DNA of 64,000 nucleotides from Euclidia mi. Taxonomy: Eukaryota > Arthropoda > Insecta > Lepidoptera > Erebidae. The notes below the pieces were generated by a model that did not search any database, was not told the origin of the DNA, and saw only the letters and a program-made list of their open reading frames with translations. The position numbers were made by a program, and so were the translations under genes. Location of the stretch: the NCBI GenBank assembly GCA_944739405.2, contig OX123185.2, positions 8,863,840-8,927,839 on the forward strand, read 5' to 3'. Of this stretch, positions 20,130-31,800 are shown in pieces; the stretch's first letter is position 1, and each line of letters starts with the position of its first letter.

Positions 20130-23100
20130 GTGTCAAAATCTAAATTAGGTTCTACAACCTATTCAACCAATTTTGACAAAGATGATTGGAGAAATTGGCT
20201 AAACACTCTAAAAGTGTATTTCTCTAGTTATTCCGTCGCCTCGATCCTGGATAATAAGCCTAAAAATGACCTACGGCCCTATGTTAACGTAACGATTAAC
20301 AGTTTACCTATTTGTGGATTGCTCGATTCCGGTTCAGCCATTACAATTTTAGGTAACAACTCCCATCTGGAGGTAATTACTAAAACCGGGTTAGAAATAC
20401 AGCAGTGTCACAACACTAATTCCATTCGGACCGCGAATGGAAATATCTTGTTGCCGCGCGGTCTTATCAACTTACCCACTACTTTTAATAATCAAACCCA
20501 CTTATTGAAAGCTTATATTATTCCAGAAGTTACAAGTAATTTAATTTTAGGCATCGATTTCTGGAAACTATTTAAATTACTGCCTAAGCATATCGAATCC
20601 GTATGCATGTCTAAAACATTTCCGTGTAGTGTGTTACGTGAAAATAAGCCGAGTAACACGAACGTATTGCAATCTTTTAGTGAGTTGAGTGAGTCACAAC
20701 AAAGAACGGCTAAGTTAATTATAAAGCAATACGAGTCGATTTCTACTGAAAAAACCGGTTTAGGACGAACTCACTTAATAGAACATGCAATAGACACTGG
20801 CGATTCTGCGCCGATACGCCAAAGATATTATAGATTACCGCCGGCGAAATTAAAAATAATTATTGACGAATTAGACGAAATGCTTGCATTGGGAGTGATA
20901 GAAAAATGCAAAAGTCCGTGGTCGTCACCAATTTTACTAACGCCTAAGAAGGACGGTAAACTAAGGTTTTGTTTAGATAGTCGGAAAGTTAATTCTATTA
21001 CTAAAAAAGACGCGTACAAACTACCTTATTATAATCAGCCTTTAGCAGTCCACTGCTGGATTAGGCCTCTCCTTTGAAAGGAGGAATTGGCCTACTATAC
21101 CTCGCTGGCCAAACGGGTTGGTATAGGGTTTGTATCAAGTTTTCCTTCTCTTACAGTGCTGTTCTCTGCATGATATGCTCCCTCTGTCGGCTCTTACGAC
21201 ACCCATGGGATGATATATAATATACAAACTACCTTACGTATCCGAAATTTTAGACAACCTTAGGAACGCTAGATATCTAAGTAGTATAGACTTATCTAAG
21301 TCCTTTTGGCAGACGCCTCTTCGCGAATGTGATCGTGATAAGACTGCGTTTTATGTGCCTACTAGAGGAACATTTAGATTTGTGACTATGCCGTTTGGTT
21401 TAACGAATGCGCCTGCGGTATTGCCGGTCCTTTGAACAAACTTACTTCTACCGGTAAGAAAGCCGCACCATTTCAGTGGTCGGTGGAAGCTGATGACTCG
21501 TTTTGTAAACTAAAACAATTGTTAAGCTCCGCACCAATATTATCGTGTCCCGATTACGAGAAACCTTTTCAAGTTCACACAGATGCGAGTGCGAGCGGCA
21601 TCGGTGGGTTACTTACACAAGAAATAGATGGCGTGGAACTACCTATCGCTTACATGAGTAGGTCACTAAATGTACAGGAACAAAATTACAGTATAACAGA
21701 ACGGGAGACATTAGCAGTTCTAACAGCCCTCGAATATTGGCGCTGTTATTTAGATAACGGGTTAAAGTTTGTTGTGTATACTGACCATTCCGCACTGAAA
21801 TGGTTCCTAAATTTGAGCAACCCGACTGGTAGATTAGCTCGGGGGTCGGTTCGTCTGTCAGCCTTTAACTTCGAAATAAAGCATCGGCGCGGCGCAGATA
21901 ATATTATAGCCGATGTGTTATCACGATCCCTACCTGTAAATATAATTAACGCGAATAATAATAACGTGAATGACCCTAATGTTGACACAATGGTATTCAG
22001 CCACCTACAATGGTTGTTTATCTTCGCCTAATGACTATCCAGACTATTCTATTAAAATTAATAAATTGTATCGTTTGATTAAATCTAGGTGTATGCTACG
22101 TAAGGAGTTCGAATGGAAAGAAGTACTACCTTCTTCTGATCGAAATAATGCCATATTAGAGAACCATGCCGAACCCACTTCGGGGCATTTCGGTATATTT
22201 AAAACTTACAAGCGCTTAACACTGCGTTACTATTGGCCCAAAATGCGCGATGACGTAGTTAAGTTCATAAATTCTTGCGACACTTGTATCGCGCACAAAC
22301 ATCAGAACCATGCACCATTGGGAACCATGGGACGACCCAAAGTGTGTTCACGACCCTTCCAAACCATTAGTGTAGATTTGGTGGGGCCATTACCCGTCAC
22401 AAGAAAACAAAACGCCTACATCTTTGTTGTAACTTGTTGTTTTAGTAAATACTGTCTACTTTTTCCTATCAGGCGCGCAACTGCTGAAATAATAACTAAT
22501 ATTTTAGAAGAAAAAATATTTTTGGTTCATGGTATACCATCTACAATTATATTGGACAATGGTAAACAGTTTGTCAGTGCTACTTTAAAAGCTATGTTGC
22601 GCAAGTACAAAATCCCTAATCTTCATTATACTCCTAAATATTCCCCACATGTCAATACGGTCGAACGCTATAATAAAACCATTGGTTCTACCTTAGCGGC
22701 GTTTGTAGGAAATGACCAGAGATTATGGGACACTCTCCTACCTAAGGTGCAGTTTGCATTAAATACTGCAGTTAATGAAGTCACCGGCTATACACCTAGT
22801 TTTTTAGTCTATGGACGTGAACTAGTTCCATGCGGCTCACACTATGTCGACACGGACGCTGATGATATAGTATACATACCTAGGGACGATTACGCAGAAA
22901 ACATAGGTCACTTATCAGGCATATTTGACAAAGTTCAGGCACTCCTCATTCAAGCTCATGCTAGGAATTCCCAAACGTATAATTTACGCCGTAAACCAGC
23001 TGAGTTTAATGTGGGAGACACTGTGTGGTAAAGGACTTTTTATCAGAGCGACAAGGATAAGTCCTTCTGTAAGAAACTAGCCCCTAAATTCGTGAAGTGC

Positions 23101-23211
23101 ACAGTGATTAATAAAAAGTCGCCTCTCGTTTACGAGTTGTCGGACGCGTCTGGAAATTCTATTGGGTTTTGGCACATTAAGGACCTAAAACTTATACACT
23201 ATGGTGCCTAA
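20130..23211 (+). pseudogene. Ty3/gypsy pol: protease, RT (palm deleted), RNase H, integrase
   Basis: Domains in order: protease with LLDSGSAITILG (about 20318); start of RT with YRLPPAKLKIII and KKDGKLRFCLDSRKVN; a SINE insertion at 21029-21223; more RT to MPFGLTNAPAV (about 21420); then an abrupt jump to RNase H. The YxDD palm is deleted, so the copy cannot reverse transcribe. RNase H has FQVHTDASASGIGG, ITERETLAVL and YTDHSALKWF. Integrase has its HH-CC finger (HAEPTSGHFG ... CDTC, about 22165-22290) and a DDE set (SVDLVGP, ILDNGKQF, VERYNK). A TAA at 23029-23031 interrupts the C-terminus, which continues to 23211. Expressed gag-pol is unlikely. Confidence 0.85.
21029..21223 (-). mobile_element. 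Short retroposon, family D (inside gypsy RT)
   Basis: Perfect 14-bp target duplication tacaaactacctta (21015-21028 and 21224-21237) splits the RT coding sequence after DAYKLPY. The body (gcagtccactgctggattag ... gagccgacagagggagc in reverse) matches copies at 33.9, 40.6 and 61.3 kb. Confidence 0.9.
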
Positions 23212-23343
23212 CTATTTGTTACAAACCGTAGAAGACTTTCCCTCCCTTCTCTCTATATGCCGTCTTAGCTTGGACAGTAGCGGACACATAGACCTAACGC
23301 AGCTAGTCGGATTTTCCTTGTTAGCCACGTAAAATCCTCTCCT

Positions 23344-24036
23344 AAGGCGGGCGGTATTGTAACGTATGTCCGGTACTTACCGCGTTGCGTCACAGTACCG
23401 CCCATACGCTCGGCCAATCAGAGAAAGCCATCGTCCGCGCTCGTAAGTTTTGCCCTTATTTGGTAATGCGCCGACACCAACGCTGATGGAGCCCGGTATA
23501 TAAAGGGGCCGACAGAGAGGCCGGCACCGCTACTCTACACTAACCTACTACCGCTACTAAATTCTATACCGCTATATCTATAATTATACTACTTCATACG
23601 TGTATCCTGGTCCCAGCTGTGGGTGAGTTACTACATTTACTGCGTTAGCGTACTGCCCATCTCTCTACCTGCTAGCTGAGGCCGGCTGACGCCGCCTGCC
23701 TGACTCTATTGGTTGTGGCTTTCCTAATGCTGTTTCCCTTCAGGTTCCAGGTTCACGTTAAGACTCCGGCTACGCTCCTAGACCGCTACACTTTCCTGCA
23801 TCGCCTTCGGCGTCACCTCTGCCGAAGAGTCTGGCCTGCCCTGCTCATCGTACTCGCACCGCCGGCGTCTGCCAGCTAAACCAACGGCCTGCGAGGATCT
23901 ACCGCTACGCGCAGCCTTCGAGCAGCCTGCCCACAGACTACCGGAGGGAACAGCGTGGGAGACTGCAGCCCTTAGTGTTCAGGCCAGTGTCGTGTTGTTG
24001 GTCGGTCATACTCGTGGCAAGGGAAGTGAGACAATA
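23344..24036 (+). mobile_element. Gypsy polypurine tract and 3' LTR, cut by assembly gap
   Basis: A purine-rich tract (aaggcgggcgg) precedes TGTAACG at 23358, the likely LTR start. Inside is a plausible promoter with tatataaa at 23497-23504. The LTR end is not seen because the 200-N gap begins at 24037. No matching 5' LTR is found before gag. Confidence 0.6.
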
Positions 24037-24236
24037 NNNNNNNNNNNNNNNNNNNNNNNNNNNNNNNNNNNNNNNNNNNNNNNNNNNNNNNNNNNNNNNN
24101 NNNNNNNNNNNNNNNNNNNNNNNNNNNNNNNNNNNNNNNNNNNNNNNNNNNNNNNNNNNNNNNNNNNNNNNNNNNNNNNNNNNNNNNNNNNNNNNNNNNN
24201 NNNNNNNNNNNNNNNNNNNNNNNNNNNNNNNNNNNN
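24037..24236. other. Assembly gap of 200 N
   Basis: Exactly 200 undetermined bases, a conventional gap of unknown size. Frames crossing it are meaningless. Confidence 0.99.
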
Positions 24237-24810
24237 GCCCAAAACAGAACATTTAAATCCGCTACAGATCAGTTAATACCATACACATTCATTGGAATTT
24301 ACATAAAGCGGCTTTTAACTTGCCAAAGAATGGTAACCACAGCGATTTAAATTAGTACTATTGTAAAAATCCGGCTGCAGAATAAAACAATATCAAGCAT
24401 GTTTTCAGGTCGGCTGTAAATAAGGCACAATGTGCAATTTATTGTAGTCGCATTTCTTTCATTACTGTTTTATCCGGTACTTAACTCATTGTTATGGATT
24501 AAATTGTTGAAAAATTCTTTTTCACTGTTTTCAAAATCGAGAAGATATTACTTGAAAGTAAAGTCATCGATGCTAGACTAATTAAAAAAGCACTTGATAA
24601 TATGATTTGTACTAAGATTTTTTAAATACAAAAAATTGCCGCAACCAGGACACCGTGCTGCGTTGGTCAACTGGGCGTTTCACCGACGCCTGCAATGTGT
24701 GCTTTATAGACCTATCCTACATAAAAGCCTGCCAAAACAATCATCATGACTGATACAGATGTATGTCATCCACAAAGCGAAAAATACTAGAATCCCTGGC
24801 AACTGAAAAA
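24237..24810. other. Non-coding, unrecognised
   Basis: AT-rich DNA with a short GC patch near 24640-24720 that looks like a repeat fragment. No gene supported. Confidence 0.5.
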
Positions 24811-24814
24811 ATTA

Positions 24815-25068
24815 CTGACTCACCCCTGTATCCCCGAGGGGGTAGGTAGGAGTGTAATATTACACTCACATTTCACTTTGTTTTTATATTAGGTCCCACG
24901 TAATAAGGGCAAGCCTACTGCAGTTACCGGGCACATCGCTAGACTTCGTGCTGCCACTGAGAATTCGGAAAAACTTAGTAACACTTTTGCCCGACCCGGG
25001 CATCGAACCTGGAAACTCCCGATCAGCAGACGCATACGCTATCCACTGGACCACGGAGACAGTCTCAG
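24815..25068 (-). mobile_element. tRNA-derived SINE, family C
   Basis: The reverse complement starts at a tRNA-like head (gtctccgtggtccagtggat; B box in gggcatcgaacctgg reversed) and ends with the tail ...ggggatacaggggtgag. Related full copies are at 42.9 and 55.0 kb. This is a widespread SINE type in Lepidoptera. Confidence 0.8.
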
Positions 25069-25525
25069 TTTCTGAATTAGAGTCAGTTTCTGAATCTAAG
25101 TGAAAATAAAGTGATATTTTTAATCGTATATACAGCATTTACGTTCGTTCTGTACTTAACTTCCTGTCGTGAATCTCTCTCCGAAATACAAAAATAAACC
25201 TCCTTTGCATCCAACGTAAATTAAGTCTTATTTTACTTTGTATTCTTCAAAGTAGATACAACCCAAGAAAAAAGTAAAACAGAAAATAAGTATTTTAACC
25301 TCGTATAGAACGCCATTTACAGTACAAATAGTAGGATATACAGCAAGGCCGACCTATTAACATAACAGTAGTTTTTATATTCAGTGGCAACACATTATTC
25401 GGACGAATTCACAAATTAGCCATTACTAATTGTGCAGTACCGAGGTAACGGGCTGTTAATGTTAATGTTACAGCCATGTAACCAAACCAACGTTGCCTAT
25501 AAATGGTAGGTAGCGTTTTTTAGGA

Positions 25526-26128
25526 TTGTCCTCAGAATACCAAACTTTCAAAGATTTGGTTATGGAGGCCCTGAATAGTTTTCAACGCCAGATAGAAATC
25601 CTTTCACGCACAATGGACGCCATGGAGATGAGAACCAGACGAAAGATGTTGCTGATTCATGGTATGACCGAGGACAGCAAGGAGGACACATCTAAAGTGG
25701 TGGCAAACGTCTTCAAGGAGCATCTTAAAACCGATCTGACGAACACTGACATCCGATGATGCCACAGAATGGGGCGCTTGTCAAATGACCATAAACCCAG
25801 GCCCATTGTTTTGAAACTAAACAGCGCATCCATACGTGACAAGGCTTGGTTTGATAAAACAAAACTCAAGGGCACTGGCATCACAATTTCGGAGTTCCTG
25901 ACCAAGCAGCGGCATGAGGTTTTTATGGCAGCAAGACAAAAGTACGGCGTAACGCAGTGCTGGACCAGGGAAGAGATCATCCACGTCTTGGCGCCTGATG
26001 GTTCACGTCACCGTGTGGTAAGCCTCGGCGAGTTGCAGAGAATCGAGCAGAAGGGCGTGGAGAAACCATCCGCAGCGTCGAAGCCAGCCACAAAGAACAA
26101 ACGAGCGGCTGCCCAAAAGAAGACGTAA
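25526..26128 (+). pseudogene. LINE ORF1 RNA-binding protein (one in-frame TGA)
   Basis: A short N-terminal helical region (FQRQIEILSRTMDAMEMRTR) is followed by an L1-ORF1-like RNA-binding fold: KMLLIHGM, then CHRMGR, RPIVLKLNS, GITISEFLT, and CWTREEIIHVLAPDGSRHRV. The C-terminus is basic (SKPATKNKRAAAQKKT). A TGA at about 25757 lies between DIR and CHRMGR in the same frame, the only visible defect. ORF1 proteins of this kind coat the LINE RNA. Confidence 0.75.
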
Positions 26129-26700
26129 TATTCACGTTTCTTTATCTGTTTTTCGGTCCGGGTAGTAGGTAATTAGTAATAATATATTAGTTTCCAGTCT
26201 GTACCCACTTATCTACCTTCGTTAACTCATTACTTTTATTTTATTTATGTGAATTATAAATCTGTCGGTGTTTGTTATTTTCTCTGCACGTTATCTATCA
26301 AACGTCATATATCTGTAACTGTCATCTGTCATCTACTAGTTAAATTCTTTTTGGGTACAAGGCTTTATAGATATACGTTATTGCAATAATTATATTCTCT
26401 AATAATGTAAATTTATTCTCTTCACTACTGCTTGTTTTCCACTATCTTTAACTTCATTTTCCACTTCACGTCTAACTGATAAACTTTTTAACATTGTACC
26501 CGGACTAGATGCTTAGGTTAGTTATTGTTTATTTCAATTATGTATCTTTTTAGCTTGTTATCAGCATAACTGGCAGGTGGTGTATTATTGGTAAATATTT
26601 TTATTTAATTATTCATAATTTTAATTTATTTAATATTTAAGTATTTATATATACTCTTATTTAATATATTTTCATTATATATATTGCGTTCATAACATAT
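26129..26700. other. LINE inter-ORF AT-rich region
   Basis: Between ORF1 and ORF2 of LINE copy 2; only low-complexity AT-rich sequence is seen. Confidence 0.5.
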
Positions 26701-26716
26701 ATTCACCATTGATAAT

Positions 26717-29345
26717 AATTCTGTAAATGAGGAGGATAGTTTCCACTCTGTATGCAGCCTAGATGATAGCTTTTCCAGTGTGCCGTCGCTAGCTGATTGC
26801 CTAAATTCACAATTTTCTGATGTACCCAAAAATTTCAATGTCGTTCATATCAATGCCCAAAGCATTCCGGCACATTTCCCTGATATGCTGGCCAATCTTG
26901 ATTGTAAGAGAATTCACGCTATCCTTGTTTCTGAGTCATGGCTTAAGCCCTGTCTTCCCTCAACATTATACTCCCTACCTGGTTTTCAACTAATCAGAAA
27001 TGACCGAGCGATTGGGGGCGGTGGCGGTGTTGCCATTTACCTCCGCTCACATATCCCTTATACAATTGTTGATATGTCAGCACAACCACCGCCAAAAGAC
27101 GCTGGGGAACATTTGTTTCTGGAAGTTGTATTAAACCGCACTAAATTTCTTCATTACGTATAGATTTCTTTTCTTCTTTTGAAACCATGCTGGTCAATCT
27201 TGTGCCCTCTTACAATCACATTATCATAATGGGTGACTTTAATACCTGACTCCTTAAAAATGATTCCCGCTCTTCTTCTCTTCTTTCATCATCTTTAAGT
27301 TGTAACTTGTCAATTCTAAATGCAACTCATCATTTTCCAAATTCTTCACCTTCTCTTCTAGATCTTATCTTAGTTTCCTCAAGGGAACATGTCGCCACGC
27401 ACGGGCAATACCCGGCAGACATGTTCTCTTATCATGACTTACTTTTCCTATCTTACCAAATCCACCCTCCAAAAGTTAAGCCTAAAATATTAATGCAGCG
27501 CAATTTTCGTAACATCACTTTAAATAATCTCTGTAAAGATGCTAGTGATATTGACTGGAATCATCTTTTTAACTCGAACTCTGTTGATGAAAAAGTTGCC
27601 ATCTTTACACGTTAAATCACAAAATTGTACGACAATCATGCACCTATACGACTCGTTAAAATAAAACATCCTCCGTCGCCGTGGCTCACAGAAAACATCA
27701 AACAGCTGATACGTAAGAAAGCTGCAGCTAAATTTAAGTATAAAATTAGACCTGATGCTTTAAATCTCCAAAAGTATATCGCGATTAGAAATCACTGCAA
27801 TAGGGTGTGTAGGGACGCACAACGCCAACATATCCACAGCTCTGTAAAAAACGGAGATCCAGCAAAGGTCTGGAAATTTCTTAAAACCCTGGGGGTCGGC
27901 AAAGCACGTCAACACATCAATCCTACTGACTTCAATATTGACTTGCTCAATCAACATTTCTCTGCTTCGTCCTTCATTGATAGGACTACTAAGACAATCA
28001 CTATTAATTATCTTTCATCATTGCCTACCCCTAGTTATTCACCGTTTGTCTTTAATCAGTTCACTGATAGTGATGTTAAGAAGAGCATAGTATCAATCAC
28101 GTCCAACGCAGTTGGTAGTGACTGTGTCAGCCGTAACATGATCATTCCTGTCCTTGACGCAATCCTACCCATTATTACCCATATCTTCAATTTTCCCTTG
28201 TCCAGTAGTATATTTCCATCGATGTGGAAGGACGCCCAAATTACTCCTATACCAAAAATTTCCCATCCTTCATCCTTTTCCGATTATCGGCCCATTTCTA
28301 TCCTGCCATTCCTCTCTAAAGTCTTCGAACGTCTTGTGTACTACCAAATCAACTCCTTCCTCTGTAAGAATAATCTTCTTAATCCCTTTCAATCCGGTTT
28401 CCGTTCGGGTCATAGCACAGTCACATCCTTGGTCAATGTTACGGACGACATCAGGACTGGTATGGAAGGCGGACAGTTCACAATTTTATGTCTACTTGAT
28501 TTTAGTAACGCCTTTAATACGGTAGATTTTGATATTCTTCTTGGACGCCTTTGTTGTCTCAACATATCTCCTACGGTGATTGATTGGTTTCGTAGTTACC
28601 TGTGTGGCCGCCGACAACGTATACATATCGAGAATTCACTTTCTTCTTGGTGTAATACAAATGCCGGTGTGCCCCAGGGCGGCGTATTGTCTCCTTTACT
28701 CTTCTCAATATTCATAAATTCTATCTGTAATAACCTTCGCTGTTCCTATCACCTTTATGCAGATGATCTCCAGATATACACACAGTCAACACTGTCGCAG
28801 ATGTCACATTCGTTAGATATCATTAACAGTGACTTGGCACAAATCAGCAAGTGGAGCAAATCTTTTAGGCTTAAACTTAACCCTACCAAAACTCAAGTCA
28901 TTGTTATTGGTAACTCTAGAATGAAAAGTAAAATTGACTGGTCTTTACTCCCTCATATAATCTTTGATGGCACTATTATTAATATACAAGACAAAGTAAA
29001 AAATCTGGGTCTCACTATCGACTCTACTCTTACTTGGGACCGCAGATACAAGAAGTGAGTCGTAAGGTGTTCGCTTCAGTTGGTTCACTGAGGCGATTAA
29101 GAAACTTCCTGCCCACTGCTACTAAAATTGCCCTCGCTCAGTCTCTTCTGTTACCCATTATTGATTATGCAGATGTCAGCTATCTAGACCTCGCCGAAAA
29201 CCAGCTAGATAAACTTGAGCGAATTCAAAATGTCTGTATAAGATTCGTATTTGGCTTGCGCAAATACGACCATGTTTCACAATTTCGAACACAGCTCAAG
29301 TGGTTACCAATTCGACATCGCCGGAATGCTCACATTCTCACTTTA
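26717..29345 (+). pseudogene. LINE ORF2: AP endonuclease plus reverse transcriptase (several stops)
   Basis: The endonuclease half has FNVVHINAQSIPAHF, ILVSESWLKPCLPS, a GGGGGVAIYLRS loop, MGDFNT (about 27228) and FSYHDLLFLSY. The RT half begins near PPSPWLTENIKQLI and has DYRPISILPFLSKVFERLV, LLDFSNAFNTVDF (about 28497), GVPQGGVLSPLLFSIFIN, and YHLYADDLQIY (about 28750), all with catalytic residues kept. Defects: a stop after 27160, a TGA just after MGDFNT, a stop near 27613, and a frameshift near 29040. The thumb region (LRRLRNFLPTATKIALAQ) continues to about 29345. Paralogous to 11.4-14.3 kb. It is dead but less decayed than copy 1. Confidence 0.85.
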
Positions 29346-30475
29346 CTGTACAATATATTGTTAGCTAAATTTAAATCTTTAGTGAAGGAATATTACCTTT
29401 CAAAAAAATTAAAATATTCTATAATTAAGATTTATGTCCTTTATATATATATATATATTGTATGTTTATGTATATATGTATTTGTATGTATATGTATATT
29501 TGTATGTAGGTACATAGAGTAGAGTTTATGAATAGGTATATATGTATGTGTTTAGAAATATATATGTATTATAACTGTTACACCTACAACTACCACTATT
29601 TTCTGACCAATAATATTTCCATCCAAAGGTTGCCTGGTAGAGATCACTATAAGCGATAAGGCCGCCCATTGTACTTCGCTTTTTTTGTATGATATCCTAT
29701 GTAATATTTGTGGTGTACAATAAAGCATAAAATAAATAAATATAGTCTTATTATTAGGTACTTCACAAATTATAAATAATACGCTTATATGTAATGACTT
29801 AATCTTTTGAAATGACTGGTATAAATGTTCTACGCCCAAAAAAGTCTCCTAGGAAATTGTTGCACCTAGAACTTTTCTACAAAATCTCCTTAACGATTTC
29901 TAGAGCAAATAGAATGATTTATTTTGCTACCATATGATCACACCCATAAACTCAAATCAACTGATCTTTATATCAAATAAAAGTTCGGCACAAACACTAC
30001 TTTCGTAAATACAATCTTGGTGTCTCTAAGCTAAATTTAACGCACAACATATTGTACCAATAACTCTGGAATAGAGTAACAAAATCCAGCCGTACAATAA
30101 GGTTATATAAATAAAATACGTTGGGAAAACATGGCGGGTAAAAATCATAAATATTTTACTAGAACTTTTCTCTCTGGAGACAGTTTCGGGACATTGCGGT
30201 CATTACAAAAGTTTTAGTGGCTATTACAGGCTGTTTTATATTACCGGCGATTGTTGCTCTTTGCGTTGCTCGTGTGTTTGAGTGAAGTTGGTAAACCAGT
30301 TGGTGTATGAACTCGTTTCTCACAAGTTAGTTTGATATTTCTTTAGTTGTTTATATGGGAAAGTAGTTAGTTGGTAATGAATTGATGGAGTATTGATGGA
30401 TATAGATAATATGATTGTAACATGTAAAGTTGTTTTCCGAGTTATTTGGGTTTATGGATTCAGTTCGGTTTATAA

Positions 30476-30543
30476 ATTTAACTGGCGAAGTGTGGGTGTG
30501 TAATGCATCTCTGCCTAACCATTCGGGGATAAAAGGCGTGAAG
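30476..30543 (+). mobile_element. Family C SINE 3' fragment
   Basis: ctggcgaagtgtgggtgtgtaat ... ggggataaaaggcgtgaa (read in parts) is the typical tail, inserted relative to copy A near 8660. Confidence 0.7.
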
Positions 30544-30640
30544 TTTAGATATATTGACAGTGGGCTAACTGAGTAATGCAACCACCAAAAATGCATTTCC
30601 TGGAATAATATTTACATCATTGAAATATTCATGATATATA

Positions 30641-31112
30641 GACTCACGCCAGTTTCCCGGAAGGGTAGGCAGAGACTACGGAACGCCATTTGCAACAATC
30701 CTGACATACCTCACTTGTTTCACTCACTCCCATCAAGTTGCTCATGCCTTGTCTTTTTTTCAGTATGTCTCCAATCTGGTCAGAGAACGTCCGCCTAGGT
30801 CTTCCCCTTTGTCCTGTCCCATTCACACTTGCCTTATATATCTTCTTGTCAGTCTATCGTCATCCATCCTCTCCATGTGCCCAAACAATCTTAACATGCC
30901 TTTCTATTGAGAAGTCACTTGTCAGTACATCTTCTTTTACCCCACAACACTCTCTTATCACACAATTCATATATATCATATCAGATACAGGTCATAGATA
31001 CACAATACACACTTCTCAGTGCTCTCATTTCTACAGCATTTATTTTACTTTCAAATCTCTTCTGCCATACCCAACTTTCACTACCGTTCATAAGGGTAGG
31101 CACTAATTTTTG
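30641..31112 (-). pseudogene. RTE-like LINE, C-terminal RT fragment
   Basis: In reverse: LVPTLMNGSESWVWQKRFESK, then INAVEMRALRSVYCVS; after frame changes, GTGQRGRPRRTFSDQIGD and KWRSVVSAYPSGKLA. The pattern (GSE-W, ...EM..LR..., GRPR..W.D) is the C-terminal signature of RTE-type elements, with Phe in place of the usual Trp in RTF. The fragment is inserted in copy B and absent from copy A at about 8757. Confidence 0.65.
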
Positions 31113-31506
31113 ATAATCAGTATTAAAGTTTTTGGCAAATGAAAGAGAATATTTAACAAAAACTATCATCGAAATTATATTATATTTTAAAGTAAGTTAT
31201 CAAGTTCATTCAGGAATTTGAACTTTTGTTTTATAATCATTTCCGTCTATCACTTCCTATCGGAAGGGAATTTTCATTTTAAAACAAAGAAAGTCATTGG
31301 AACGTATTTTACGTTCCGATTCGATCCTTGAGAAGCAATTCTAATTGCTTTGTGAAATCCATCTCGATACAGACAGACAATATTAATTTAAATAGACATG
31401 CTTGATTAATATTACATTCAACAGGTTTCTTATTTAAATATTTGATTTCGTTATTGTTGTTAAGTTATGTTTCGAAATCGTTTAGATTTATGACCAGAAG
31501 TAAATC

Positions 31507-31800
31507 ATCCTTTTAGAGTTGTTCCAGTTGCAATTCGTGGTCCGTTTACGAGTCTTAACTGATTTGACTGAATATTACCTTTTCCACAGAGTGACTGCCT
31601 GTCTCACCGCCGCAACCCAAAGGGGTAGCGATTCAGCGTTTCTGACTCCCTATAACGACTGTCAAAGAACCGACGGGTTAGTGAGGCTCGAAGCAAGCGA
31701 TAATTAACAAACTAACTCTGAAAAGTGAGTGGTGCGCGCCGTGTATTCGAACCCGATATCGTCTGCATGGCAGTCTGTAGGTTAGCCGAGGCTATCGCTG
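31507..31800 (-). mobile_element. tRNA-derived SINE, family B, with target duplication
   Basis: Flanked by ccagaagtaaatc at 31494-31506 and 31801-31813. The tRNA-like head is at the right (gtattcgaacccgatatc). The copy in block A (9185-9269) is an internally deleted form at the same site. Confidence 0.85.

Larger units (their letters stand above)
25500..29745 (+). mobile_element. CR1/L2-like LINE copy 2, nearly full length
   Basis: Contains ORF1, an AT-rich inter-ORF region, ORF2 and a 3'UTR ending gtggtgtacaataaagcataaaataaataaa. The 3' block (gcctggtagagatcactataagcgataaggc, 29633-29662) corresponds in reverse to the end of copy 1. About 250 bp of the ORF2 C-terminus is missing or replaced after 29345 by AT-rich, TATG-repeat-like sequence. 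Confidence 0.85.

Noticed and set aside
23938..24276. Frames of about 100 codons across the N gap
   Set aside because: They consist mostly of undetermined residues.
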